Shown: piece after piece, positions 17,022 through 25,259 of the stretch
Layout of the letters: every line of letters starts with the position of its first letter
Numbering within the stretch: the stretch's first letter is position 1
Source: Candidatus Eiseniibacteriota bacterium
GTDB taxonomy: Bacteria > Eisenbacteria > RBG-16-71-46 > CAIMUX01
Length of the DNA stretch: 45,093 bases
Direction of reading: 5' to 3'
Assembly (NCBI GenBank): GCA_903844735.1
Contig: CAIMUX010000106.1
Location: 1 to 45,093 of the forward strand
The notes under the pieces: model-generated
Databases searched by the model: none
What the model was told of the DNA's origin: nothing
What the model saw: only the letters and a program-made list of their open reading frames with translations
Made by a program: the position numbers and the translations under genes

Positions 17022-17149
17022 TCCCGCATCCCCCAACACGCTGGCTTCAGAAGAGCCGTATCCATGCCGACCGGGAGATCCCGGAGGCAGTCCGCTCAAG
17101 GTATCGGCCTGTCGGTCCGATGATCTTATTGGAAAGACGCGGGGTACCC

Positions 17150-18315
17150 ATGACCACGAAACGAGTCTTGCTCGTCGACGACGAGCCGCTTCTTCTCGAC
17201 ACCATGGCCCAGTTGCTTGAGCATCAGTACGAGGTGACGACCGCCGTCGGCCCGATCAAGGGACTCGTGGCAGTGGAGACTGACGGGCCGTTCGCGGTAG
17301 TCGTCTCCGACCAGCGCATGCCCGGAATGTCCGGCACGGTGTTCCTCAGCCGAGTGCGTGACATCTCCCCCGATACGGTTCGCGTCATGCTCACCGGGTG
17401 CAACGACCTGGAGTCCACCGCCCAGGCGATCAACGAGGGGCAGATCTTCCGCTTCCTGACCAAACCGTGTCCATACGAACAGATGATTGCGACCCTTGAC
17501 GCCTGCCTTAACCACTACCGGCTGGTGCGCGCCGAGCGGGAGTTGCTGGAAGACACACTCGCGGGGAGCATCCAGGTCATGAGCGAGATCCTCGCTCTTG
17601 TAAACCCGGAGGCGTTCGGACGAGCCTCGCGCGTGCGCCGATACATCCGACATATGGGGACGCAACTGCACCTGAAAGAGCTCTGGCAGTTTGAGCTGGA
17701 GGGCTCCTCTCGCAAATCGGGTGCGTCGCCATCTCGCCGGAGATCCTGCGGAAAACCTGGGCGGGTGACAGGCTATCCCCGGAGGAAGACACCATGCTCG
17801 CTTCGCATCCCGCCGTGGGCCGCGCCCTCCTGTCGCGTATCCCGCGGATGGAGGCGATCGCTCGCATCATCGGCCGTCAACACACCATACCGTCGGTGGA
17901 GACCACGATCCCGGAGGAAGGAGACACGCCGACCGTGGTCCTCGGCGGCGCCATGCTAACGACAGCCATGGAGTTAGACCAGCGCCTCGCCCAAGGAAAG
18001 ACCCTGGAACAGGCTCTCGCAGGCATGGCTCGGCAGCCCGATCTCTATCCGCCGCACATCCTCAAGACACTCGAGAGTCTCAAGCCGATCGGGCAGGATT
18101 GGGTGCCTCGGCTCGTCCATGTGAGACAGCTCGAGACCTTCATGGTTCTCGATGAGGACGTCCATGCCCGCAACGGGTTCCTTCTTGCCCCGAAAGGGCA
18201 CGAGTTGACCACACCGCTGATCCATCGGCTGCGCAGCTTCAGGCTCGGTATTGGCGTGGTCGAGCCGTTCCGCGTTCTCATGCCCGGCGATACAGAGATC
18301 CGTATCGCCGCCTGA
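17150..18315 (+). pseudogene. Receiver-HD domain response regulator, interrupted by one frameshift
   Basis: The first frame (17150 to about 17703) encodes a receiver: VLLVDDEPLLLDTMA, phosphoacceptor Asp54 in VVSDQRMPGMSG, and FLTKPC. It then runs LVNPEAFGRASRVRRYIRHM into an HD-type output domain. At about 17702 one base is missing: shifting frame continues LLSQIGCVAISPEILRKTWA and then SPEEDTMLASHPAVGRALLS through to the stop at 18315. Together this is a full-length receiver plus an HD-like (HDOD/HD-GYP-related) output of a type usually paired with PAS kinases. Either the gene is broken or the base is a sequencing error. The divergent neighbour at 17021 is the probable cognate kinase. Confidence 0.8.
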
Positions 18316-18449
18316 GTGCGGCAATCTCCCGGAACCAGAACGCCTCGTTCGTGGTGCCAACGGTTACCGTGCCGGCGAAGTACCCGGCACGAGGGTGTCA
18401 CCGATCTTCCGGGCGGCCCCACCGCCCGTACCGGCAGGAGGTGCTGGCC

Positions 18450-18791
18450 ATGCAGGTGCGCATCCACTCCCACGGAATTCACGCGGATACGGAACTTCGC
18501 CAGGCGATTGAACGGCGACTTGATCTCTCCCTCGGGCGGTTCGAATCTCGGATCCACGAGGTTCGGGTTTGGTTGCGTGACGCTAACGGCCCACGCGGAG
18601 GTCTGGACAAGACAGTCCGTCTCGAGCTGGACCTCTCCCGCGCTCGTGAGCTGCGAGTCGAGCAGACCGCCACAAGTTGGCAGGCAGCCGTTGATATCGC
18701 GACCGGCCGGATGGGCCGCACAGCGGCACGCGAAATCGAGCGACGGCGCAACCGTCGGCTGCACGCGGACCTAGCCGCCTTCGCGGAGTAG
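18450..18791 (+). CDS. hpf: HPF/RaiA-family ribosome hibernation factor
   Basis: A 113-residue protein that starts MQVRIHSHGIHADTELRQAI and has the beta-alpha-beta-beta-beta-alpha pattern of the short HPF/YfiA family: ERRLDLSLGRFESRIHEVRV, then KTVRLELDLSRARELRVEQT and a final helix. It would bind 30S subunits in stationary phase. The ATG at 18450 follows GGCAGGAGG about 8 bases upstream; the longer frame from 18351 has no family features. It has no long C-terminal dimerisation domain. It is 134 bases downstream of the receiver-HD gene and may share its transcript. Confidence 0.85.
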   Translation: MQVRIHSHGIHADTELRQAIERRLDLSLGRFESRIHEVRVWLRDANGPRGGLDKTVRLELDLSRARELRVEQTATSWQAAVDIATGRMGRTAAREIERRRNRRLHADLAAFAE

Positions 18792-18876
18792 GAGTCAAAC
18801 GCGAGGCGACTCCAGCTCGCTCACGAGAGGGTGCAGGACGCGCCAGGCTGAACACACTGGACAACGGAGGACCGGG

Positions 18877-20682
18877 ATGACCCGAGGATCCCTTTCAGCC
18901 CGGGCCGCGATCGTGGTGGGGACTCTGGTATTGGCCACCGCGGGTTGGCTGGCCCGGCCCAAGGGAGACCCTCGTCCCGCCCTTTCCCATCGCGGTGTCG
19001 GGCTCGCACCTCCTATCGAGGAGTCGGAGCCGACCCGGGCGGATGTAGCCTCGCAACCATCGCGAGAAGACGGTACGCCGCCGCATGGCACCGTGCCCGC
19101 CCTCCTCCCTTCGCCCTCCGGGTCTCCGATCCGCGATCGATTCTCGACTGCGCTGTCCACCGCCTCCGCCTGGCCGAACGTGCGCGTCGACCAAGCCTTG
19201 CCCGCCCCGGAGGAAACCGCCATCGCCATCGATCCCAATGACCCGAACCGAATCGTGGCCGTTGCCCAAGGATCCGGCTGCTACCACTTCCGCAGCGCCG
19301 ACGGTGGCGCGACGTGGACCGAGGGATCAATCTCCGACCCGTATGACCTGGGCGACCCCACCCTGGCCATGGACGCGAACGGCATCGCCTACTACGGCTA
19401 CATCGGAACGTGGCAGCACTCGGGAATCTTCGTCGCCCGCTCCACCGACGGCGGCGCCACATGGCGGCCGGGAGTGCCGATCATCGAGCACGATGGACGC
19501 ACGCCGTTCGAAGACAAGGAGTACCCCGCGTGCGACCGCACCAACGGCGTCTTCGCGGGCAGCCTCTATATCGCCTGGACCCAGTTCGACGGGTACGAAA
19601 GCACGAACCCGGCCGACAGCACGCGGATTCTCTTTTCTTACTCGCGCGACCAGGGAACCACCTTCGCCCCACCCATCAAGGTGAGCGACCGCGGCGGCAA
19701 CTGCGTCGACGGAGACAGCACAGTGGAGGGCGCGGTACCCGCCGTCGGGCCGGACGGCGCTGTGTACGTAGCGTGGGCAGGCCCGCGCGGCATCGAGTTC
19801 GACCGTTCCATCGATGGCGGCCTCACCTGGGGCGCCGATCGAGTCATCAGTGATATCCCCGGCGGCTGGGATTTCGCGGTCAGCGGAATCTACCGCGTCA
19901 ACGGCCTGCCGGTGACGAAGACCGACCTCAGCATCGGCCCGTACTCCGGTCGCGTGTTCGTCCTCTGGTCGGACCAACGCAACGACGACACCGATGTGTT
20001 CCTCATCCACTCCGATGACCGCGGCGAACACTGGTCGCCGCGCGTGCGGGTGAACGGCGATCCGGTCGGCAACGGGCGCGATCAGTTTTTCCCGTGGCTC
20101 GACGTTGATCCGATGACCGGACATGTCTACGTCGTCTTCTACGACCGCCGCGCCACCACCGGGACGTATACCGAGGTCTGGCTCGCCACATCCACCGACG
20201 GCGGTGACAGCTTCACCGAGGAGCGAATCAGCCAGTCACCATTCCAGCCAAGCGCAACAGTCTTCTTCGGCGACTACATCGGAATCTCGGCCCACGACGG
20301 ACGGGTGCGTCCGTTCTGGATGCGGCTCGACGGGAGTCAGATGAGCGTCTGGACCGCACTCGTCGAACACACACCCACGGATACCGTTCCCGCGGACACC
20401 GTCCTTGTCGACGGACGGAGGCGGCTCGTGGTGGTTCCGAATCCCACGCACTCCGTGGCGCACGTCTACGCCGGTGGCACCGGGCTGAGGGCCGGAGGGG
20501 AGGTTCAGGTTATCGGTCCGGACGGAAGGCTGGTACGCTCGCTCGCCACGATTCCGATGCCCCAGACCGGTCCCTTTGCCAGTTGGGATCTGCGGGATGA
20601 TGCGGGACGCCGGGTTTCGGCAGGGGTATACCTCATCCGCTCCCCGGCGGGGGCGGCGGCAAGACTCGTGGTGACCCGCTGA
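18877..20682 (+). CDS. Secreted BNR-repeat (sialidase-fold) protein with FlgD-like C-terminus
   Basis: A 601-residue protein. A hydrophobic N-terminal segment (residues 9-25) after a basic start serves as signal or anchor. Several Asp-box repeats mark a beta-propeller: SADGGATWTEG, STDGGATWRPG, SIDGGLTWGAD, SDDRGEHWSPR, STDGGDSFTEE. The last 75 residues resemble FlgD-Ig/T9SS-like C-terminal domains (WDLRDDAGRRVSAGVYLIRS, then RLVVTR). Such tails are typical of secreted proteins of Eisenbacteria and related FCB lineages. The Asp boxes alone do not show sialidase activity, and I do not see the Arg triad clearly, so hydrolysis is unproven. The ATG follows an ACGGAGG-type ribosome binding site. 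Confidence 0.8.
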   Translation: MTRGSLSARAAIVVGTLVLATAGWLARPKGDPRPALSHRGVGLAPPIEESEPTRADVASQPSREDGTPPHGTVPALLPSPSGSPIRDRFSTALSTASAWPNVRVDQALPAPEETAIAIDPNDPNRIVAVAQGSGCYHFRSADGGATWTEGSISDPYDLGDPTLAMDANGIAYYGYIGTWQHSGIFVARSTDGGATWRPGVPIIEHDGRTPFEDKEYPACDRTNGVFAGSLYIAWTQFDGYESTNPADSTRILFSYSRDQGTTFAPPIKVSDRGGNCVDGDSTVEGAVPAVGPDGAVYVAWAGPRGIEFDRSIDGGLTWGADRVISDIPGGWDFAVSGIYRVNGLPVTKTDLSIGPYSGRVFVLWSDQRNDDTDVFLIHSDDRGEHWSPRVRVNGDPVGNGRDQFFPWLDVDPMTGHVYVVFYDRRATTGTYTEVWLATSTDGGDSFTEERISQSPFQPSATVFFGDYIGISAHDGRVRPFWMRLDGSQMSVWTALVEHTPTDTVPADTVLVDGRRRLVVVPNPTHSVAHVYAGGTGLRAGGEVQVIGPDGRLVRSLATIPMPQTGPFASWDLRDDAGRRVSAGVYLIRSPAGAAARLVVTR

Positions 20683-20691
20683 TTTTCAGCG
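20677..20691. terminator. Short hairpin between convergent genes
   Basis: CGCTGA (20677-20682) and TCAGCG (20686-20691) form a 6-bp stem with TTT as the loop. It overlaps the stop codon of the BNR gene and sits 8 bases from the end of the acyltransferase gene. It may act on both strands; there is no T-run outside the stem. Confidence 0.3.
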
Positions 20692-20698
20692 TCCCACG

Positions 20699-21796
20699 CT
20701 AACAACCCGCCCGATCGTGCGAATCAAGCTGGGATCCGTCTGCATCGCCGTGCATAGAGCCGCCGGGATCAGGGCGTTGACTAGAACCTTTTCCAGGGCC
20801 GGTCGGTGTCGGTACTGCCGCGGCGAGCCCCGCCAGAATACCGATGATCGAGATCCGCACGCCGGCAAACGCCGGTTCCTCCGCGCGGAACTTCTTGAGG
20901 GCGTACCCGCTCGAAGCCGGCCCGAACTGAACCACCCGGCGGACGCCCAGCGCGGGCAAGCCGCGCAACGTCTCGTCCCACCGCACGCGCACGAATGTTG
21001 TGTCGACACGGTTCTTCCGCAGGGCCTCGGCTTCGGCCAGGAACTCGCCCGGAGCGAGCGTGGAGAGAAGTGGGATCCGGGGTGCGGTGAAGGCGAGGGT
21101 CGTGAGGAACGCCTCGTGCGCGTCCCAGATCGCCGTCGCCGAGGCCAGCCGTGGCTCATGCGCCGCACAGGGGTTATTCGACACCAGGGTGTGGCCGCCG
21201 CGGAGGATCACTTCGCGGTCCAGCTCCTCCATGTGGCAGGGAGGAAGCGCCACGACGAGGAGGCGCGGGGACTCCGCCACCACGACGCGGGCTTGCAGGT
21301 GGCGGGGAAGTCGCGCCACCTCGGCCTCCGCCAGATCTTCGATCACCGCCATGCGCAGCCCGAGGTGGTTCGAGGCTGCCTGCAGATCGACTGCCCAGCG
21401 GTAGGTGAGCAGCGCGGTTTGCTCTACTCGGAGAGCGCCGGCTACACAGTAGGCGGCGAGTTCGCCCATGCTCTCGCCGGCGAGCACGCACGGCGGTCCG
21501 TGGCGTTCGACAAACGCTTCGCCGAGCGCGACGCCTACCGCCATCTGCGCCACCATGCTCAGCGGGAAGTCGCCCGACCAGGACCACGCGCCGTCGGCAC
21601 GCACTCTCCGCGCCTGGTCGTGACCGGCCATCAAGCGCCGGAGCGAGCCGGAAACGACGCCGCACGGGGCCAGCGCGGCCTCGGCGCGGTCGAAGATCTC
21701 TCGCCGGGGGGTCACATCGACGTCGGCGCCCATGCCGGGCCAGTGGTAGCCGCCGGTGGGGAAGAGCAGCGCTGTGTGGTGAGGATTCCATGACAT
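20699..21796 (-). CDS. Stand-alone acyltransferase (FabD/PKS-AT-like)
   Basis: A 365-residue protein with the malonyl-CoA:ACP transacylase/PKS AT fold. It starts TALLFPTGGYHWPGMGADVD, has the nucleophile Ser109 in LAGESMGELAAYCVAG, and a likely catalytic His213 in NNPCAAHEPRL. Near the end are RIPLLSTLAPGEFL and VVQFGPASSGYALKKF, typical of the family. The last 30 residues are low complexity. Start at ATG 21796 (MSWNPHHTALLF), since the 105-codon extension upstream runs over a repeat array. No KS, ACP or other biosynthetic gene is within view. It may serve a distant synthase in trans or act in fatty-acid synthesis; substrate unknown. Confidence 0.78.
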   Translation of the reverse strand: MSWNPHHTALLFPTGGYHWPGMGADVDVTPRREIFDRAEAALAPCGVVSGSLRRLMAGHDQARRVRADGAWSWSGDFPLSMVAQMAVGVALGEAFVERHGPPCVLAGESMGELAAYCVAGALRVEQTALLTYRWAVDLQAASNHLGLRMAVIEDLAEAEVARLPRHLQARVVVAESPRLLVVALPPCHMEELDREVILRGGHTLVSNNPCAAHEPRLASATAIWDAHEAFLTTLAFTAPRIPLLSTLAPGEFLAEAEALRKNRVDTTFVRVRWDETLRGLPALGVRRVVQFGPASSGYALKKFRAEEPAFAGVRISIIGILAGLAAAVPTPTGPGKGSSQRPDPGGSMHGDADGSQLDSHDRAGC

Positions 21797-21839
21797 GGTG
21801 CGGGAGAGGCTACGGGGCGGAATGGGGATCGGCAAGGTG

Positions 21840-21933
21840 TGATCTGACCGGATTGACCTGACCAGGAAGGTAATCCGGCCGGTGATCAGGCCCGAGTGAT
21901 CGGACCGGTTGATTGAACCGGGGATCTGACCAG
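21840..21933. repeat. Seven imperfect 12-bp direct repeats, consensus TGATCTGACCGG
   Basis: Units begin at 21840 (TGATCTGACCGG), 21854 (TGACCTGACCAG), 21871 (TAATCCGGCCGG), 21883 (TGATCAGGCCCG), 21897 (TGATCGGACCGG), 21910 (TGATTGAACCGG) and 21922 (GGATCTGACCAG). A at position 3 and CC at positions 9-10 are invariant. Steps are 14, 17, 12, 14, 13 and 12 bases. The array lies 44-137 bases upstream of the acyltransferase start. It could be an operator array or a degenerating tandem repeat. Confidence 0.6.
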
Positions 21934-22233
21934 TGCATCCGATCGACCACGCGGGCGTCGAACTGGGGACCAGGCGGCGATGCGGGCGCGAGGCGAAGCG
22001 GCGTGTATGAGGAGTTCTACAGGTGCGGCCGGCCGTCAGGGGGACGCCCCGAACGCACGGGAGAGCGGACTGTGCACGGACAACCGCAGCCGAAGACGCC
22101 CGGCGTGACACACGACGCGCCCCGCCACCTGCGGCGGCGGCGCAGGGTCACGATCCGCTCGCGCGCGCTCAGATGGAGGCCGTGCTCGCGGTAGAGGACG
22201 AGGAGGTTGCGGGCCAGGATCCTGAGGGCGAGC
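21934..22233. other. Intergenic, no supported gene
   Basis: The rest of the gap between the PEP-CTERM gene and the acyltransferase gene. Open frames here are Arg-rich and match nothing I know. A weak eighth copy of the 12-mer may lie at 21940. No promoter or terminator is clear. Confidence 0.45.
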
Positions 22234-22929
22234 CTACGCCTTGTTCTTCTTCCCGCGTCTGCCGCGCAGCGCTCCCAATGCGCCGACCAGACCCAATCCG
22301 AACAAACTGAGCGTGCGGGGCTCGGGCACGACTCCCGACGGGCCAAATTCAAGTTGATCGAAGTTCAGATACTCGCTGCCCGCGAAGTCAAAACGCGCCT
22401 TGCTGAACGGCTGGCTGTTCAGGACACCCAGAAAGGTGGCGCCCGCCCACTGGCCATGAACGGCGAAGTCGTTCAAAAAGTTTCCGTTGTCGTCAAGGAA
22501 CGACACGGTCGTCGGCGGCGCATAGTCGATGGAAGTGATGTCGACGCCAAATGCGTTAATGGGAGCATCGAAGGAGAACTCCACCGCGGTAGAGCCAAGT
22601 GTGAAGAACGTAAGGACCGAGTTGCCCTCGGTCGTGATGAGAGGATTCCCAACAAACTGCTCAAAGCCGGTGCCGGCGGTCAGCGTGGCTGTAAAAGGCC
22701 CGAAGTCGAGCGGGTTTCCCGGTGAAAAGGACTCGAAGCCCTCCATGGTCAGGCTGACCCCGCCCGCCACGGCGGCCCCCCGGAACAGGTTTCGCTCGGC
22801 CGTGAGGAGTCCCCAGTCCCCCGGCAGGGCGCCATCCGCTTGAAAGTACGTCGGCAGCCCGAAAGCGACTGATGAACCACACGCCAGCAAGGCGGCCAAT
22901 AGGACCGCCGTTCGAGTTCTCAAGCTCAC
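22234..22929 (-). CDS. PEP-CTERM sorted extracellular protein
   Basis: A 231-residue secreted protein. The signal peptide (residues 1-23) is followed by a beta-rich domain like those of PEP-CTERM proteins (VEFSFDAPINAFGVDITSID, FSKARFDFAGSEYLNFDQLE). The C-terminus is the sorting signal: VPEPRTLSLFGLGLVGALGA, a hydrophobic helix, then a basic cluster. An exosortase (EpsH) would cleave it, but none is in the window. The GTG start at 22929 follows GGAGG with 6 bases spacing. It is probably displayed or released with exopolysaccharide. The function of the domain is unknown. Confidence 0.88.
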   Translation of the reverse strand: MSLRTRTAVLLAALLACGSSVAFGLPTYFQADGALPGDWGLLTAERNLFRGAAVAGGVSLTMEGFESFSPGNPLDFGPFTATLTAGTGFEQFVGNPLITTEGNSVLTFFTLGSTAVEFSFDAPINAFGVDITSIDYAPPTTVSFLDDNGNFLNDFAVHGQWAGATFLGVLNSQPFSKARFDFAGSEYLNFDQLEFGPSGVVPEPRTLSLFGLGLVGALGALRGRRGKKNKA

Positions 22930-23339
22930 TCTGAACCTCCCTCCACTGCTTTGCCTGGGCCCGGGACGCAGACAACTGCTTTGTCATCATCTGGACATCA
23001 ACCGGCTGCGCCGGCTCACCCGTGAAACGAATGAAGCCCCCGGCTGCCGGCTCGAAAGACGAGTACTTGCCTCCGGGCACCCTTTGACATGCTCGACGGA
23101 GCCGAAGAGAAGTGTAGCGGAACCGCGGGGGAATTGCGACAACTTCCGGGGGCGTTCCGTCGGCCGTCATGAGAGTCATCATCTCGCCGTTCGGCCTCAG
23201 ACCGGATTGTCACGCCGCCTCGGGCGTCAACACGACGAGCGACGGCGAACCCCAGGTCGGAGGACACGATGGTGCCCCGTGATTGCGCTGGTGGCGTGCC
23301 GGCAAAGGCATCTACGGCGACCGCGGGAGCGCGTTGATC
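22930..23339. other. No gene recognised
   Basis: Start of the second debris zone. Open frames exist on both strands but have no recognisable motif, ribosome binding site or start context. I see no promoter toward the PEP-CTERM gene that I would defend. Confidence 0.4.
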
Positions 23340-23460
23340 TCGGATCTCAAGCCGGTGATTCTCGAGGTTCGCACACCGGGTGAGTTCGCCGGTGGTCCTA
23401 TCGGGGGAGCGACCCTGATCCCGGTGCAGGATTCTCAGCGACGCGTGGGCGAACTGCTGC
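23340..23460 (+). pseudogene. Rhodanese-domain fragment
   Basis: About 40 codons read LKPVILEVRTPGEFAGGPIG and then GATLIPVQDSQRRVGEL. This is the first beta-alpha-beta part of a single-domain rhodanese (sulfurtransferase), normally D-V-R-x-x-x-E-F-x-x-G-H-I-x-G-A-x-x-I-P. The Asp is Glu and the His is Pro, both degenerate, and the active-site Cys loop is missing. No start or ribosome binding site is evident. The sequence after 23460 belongs to something else. Confidence 0.6.
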
Positions 23461-23499
23461 ACGGGGAATTGAACCTCGCTTCCCAAAAGGGGCCGGTGA

Positions 23500-23700
23500 A
23501 AACCGAGAGAGGCACCGGCCAGATCGACCGAGCCGGAGTGCAGTTCGCGCAATTTGTATGCCCGGGCGCGGTGGCCGGCGCGGATGGCGCCAACGACGAT
23601 GGCGACGCGGGCGTGGCTCTTCTCCGCGCCAGGCGGGCTGATGAGCAGGATCCCGAAGTGGCGGGCGAAGAGCCGGTCGTCACGGCCCGCCCAATTGCGT
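23500..23700 (-). pseudogene. Possible IstB-like (IS21) ATPase fragment
   Basis: The minus strand reads FARHFGILLISPPGAEKSHA and then IVVGAIRAGHRARAYKLREL. This resembles the Walker A region of IS21 helper ATPases (LLL-GPPGTGKSHLA, then AI-AGHRVRF), but the P-loop is broken (SPPGAEKS). No istA, terminal repeats or Walker B are found nearby. A distant or coincidental match cannot be excluded. Confidence 0.35.
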
Positions 23701-24426
23701 CGCCGAACTCCCGAACATCCAGGCGCAGCAGGAAGTCGGTCACCAGCCGGTTGCCGGCTCGTTCCAGCCGGGCGCTCTTCCGGTGGATGCAGAAGCCGAT
23801 AAGCCGATAAGCCGAAAGCACCTTGAATGCCCGGGGGCGCACTTCGCCCCGCTCCGAGCAACCGGACGGGACCGTAACCGGAGTCCGGGGGCAAGGGGAA
23901 GGCCTCTTTCCCTAGCGGGGACACGGCCGGCCACTCGCCAAACACCCCACGGGGAACGACCGCGCCGGGACCAAAGCCGGCGCCGCGGTCGGCAGGCCCG
24001 CGTGGTGGAGGATCTCTTACTCCGAATTCGGAATGATTACGTCCATCGGTGAGGGAATCCGCAGGATCGGTGCCGCGGCGCGCGGCCATCTGCGGCGGAT
24101 GGCGAACGCTGGCCACGGACGTCGGCGAGGCATCCTCTGCCTCGCGGGTCGAGACGATACACAGTGGGGATCGTCATGAGAATGTCGATCAGGATCTTGG
24201 CGCTGGTCTCCAGAACCCGCGACTGCAGGCGCCGGCCGCTGGGGCCGATCAACGCCAGCGTGCTGCTTGACGAGTGGGCCTCCAGCTCGATATACCTGTC
24301 CACGGGCGTGGACGGAGTCCATGAGTGTTGGAACGGTCCGGAGGGCGAGCAGATTGCCGTTTGCGTGACCTGCGGGAAGTCCCATCCCGCCCGTGGAATG
24401 ATTCCCGCAAAGGGGAGGGCAGGGTC
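23701..24426. other. No gene recognised
   Basis: The open frames have no motif or start context that I can support. A 12-bp palindrome TCCGAATTCGGA lies at about 24021-24032. I could not assign the sequence between the IstB-like fragment and the next signal-peptide ORF to any family. Confidence 0.4.
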
Positions 24427-24704
24427 ATGAGAACGGCGCTTCAGACGCTGAGGACGGTATTCACGGCTCTGCTTCTGGTCGGCTTTCCGGCGTGGGCCAG
24501 TGCGGAGGGAGTCACGGCGGAGGCGACATCGTCCCCGGCGGCGATGTCTACCAGGCTTTCTTGTCGGCATTGAAGTACCATCGTTGGCACAGCCCTGTCA
24601 CGGGCACGATCAAGACCTTCTATGCCCCGGGCGCCGGCACCCCGCCTCCGGAGGTGTACCCCACGTCAGCCCGATCGAACTGGCCGAATCGCAGCCTGCT
24701 ATGA
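24427..24704 (+). pseudogene. Signal peptide joined out of frame to a phosphatidylserine-decarboxylase-like fragment
   Basis: The ATG at 24427 follows GGGAGGGCAGGG and opens a clear signal peptide (MRTALQTLRTVFTALLLVG, then AWASA). Its frame ends at 24573 after 48 codons. A second frame holds GGDVYQAFLSALKYHRWHSP then VTGTI at 24543-24640. This resembles the core of phosphatidylserine decarboxylase-family proteins (FLSALSYHRWHSPVSGTI, from memory of the family), running on to a stop at 24704. The two parts may be one gene with a frameshift, or two pieces joined. The catalytic LGST site is absent. Not functional as seen. Confidence 0.5.
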
Positions 24705-25259
24705 GTGGCTCTCCCCGCGGCTTTCGGTCGGTTTCCTGCCCGGACAGCGAGCGAACCAGAGCCCGGCGTAGATCTTAAGGTCGATCAACACGCCCGTCTT
24801 CTCTCTCTCGCACAGCCACGCCTCCGCGTCATCGAGCGGCACCTCGTGCACGGTGAGCGACTCCGCACCGTGCCCCCCGCCGGGCCCGACGTGGGTGAGC
24901 TCGGTCGCCAGCAAAAGCGCGATGATCTCGCTGGTAGTGCCGGGGGAGGTCGGCCCGCTGGCGACAACCTCCCAATTCGCGGCTTCGAAACCGGTTTCCT
25001 CAAGGAGTTCCCGCCGCGCACCGTCCACGAGATCTTCGTGCTCCGTCCCGGCCTCGTCGCCGACCAGCCCTGCGGGGAGCTCGAGCACGGCGCCCCCCAC
25101 CGGCGGGCGATGCTGCTCCACCAGAAGGAGCTTGCGGTCATCCGTGACCGCCACGATCCCGACGATCCCGGTGATCCCGACGCGGTCGGCGAACTCCCAG
25201 CCGTCGCGCACGACAAAGCGTAGGAAGCGGCCGCGGGCGAGTTCGCGCTCGTCTACCAC
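24699..25259 (-). CDS. Nudix hydrolase, ADP-ribose pyrophosphatase-like
   Basis: A 186-residue protein with a complete Nudix box: GLVGDEAGTEHEDLVDGARR followed by ELLEETGFEA (G-x5-E-x7-R-E-x-x-E-E-x-G). Upstream are LLLVEQHRPPVGGAVLELPA, the usual approach strand. Length and layout suit NudF-type sugar-nucleotide pyrophosphatases; the true substrate is unknown. The GTG at 25259 lies inside the last codons of sppA, whose stop is 25253-25255, so the two are probably co-transcribed and coupled. The longer frame to 25307 lies inside sppA and is not needed. Confidence 0.85.
   Translation of the reverse strand: MVDERELARGRFLRFVVRDGWEFADRVGITGIVGIVAVTDDRKLLLVEQHRPPVGGAVLELPAGLVGDEAGTEHEDLVDGARRELLEETGFEAANWEVVASGPTSPGTTSEIIALLLATELTHVGPGGGHGAESLTVHEVPLDDAEAWLCEREKTGVLIDLKIYAGLWFARCPGRKPTESRGESHS

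Noticed and set aside
23016-24116. A 366-codon minus-strand ORF over the second debris zone
   Set aside because: Apart from the IstB-like segment its translation is low-complexity and Arg/Pro/Gly-rich without start context. I kept only the recognisable fragment.
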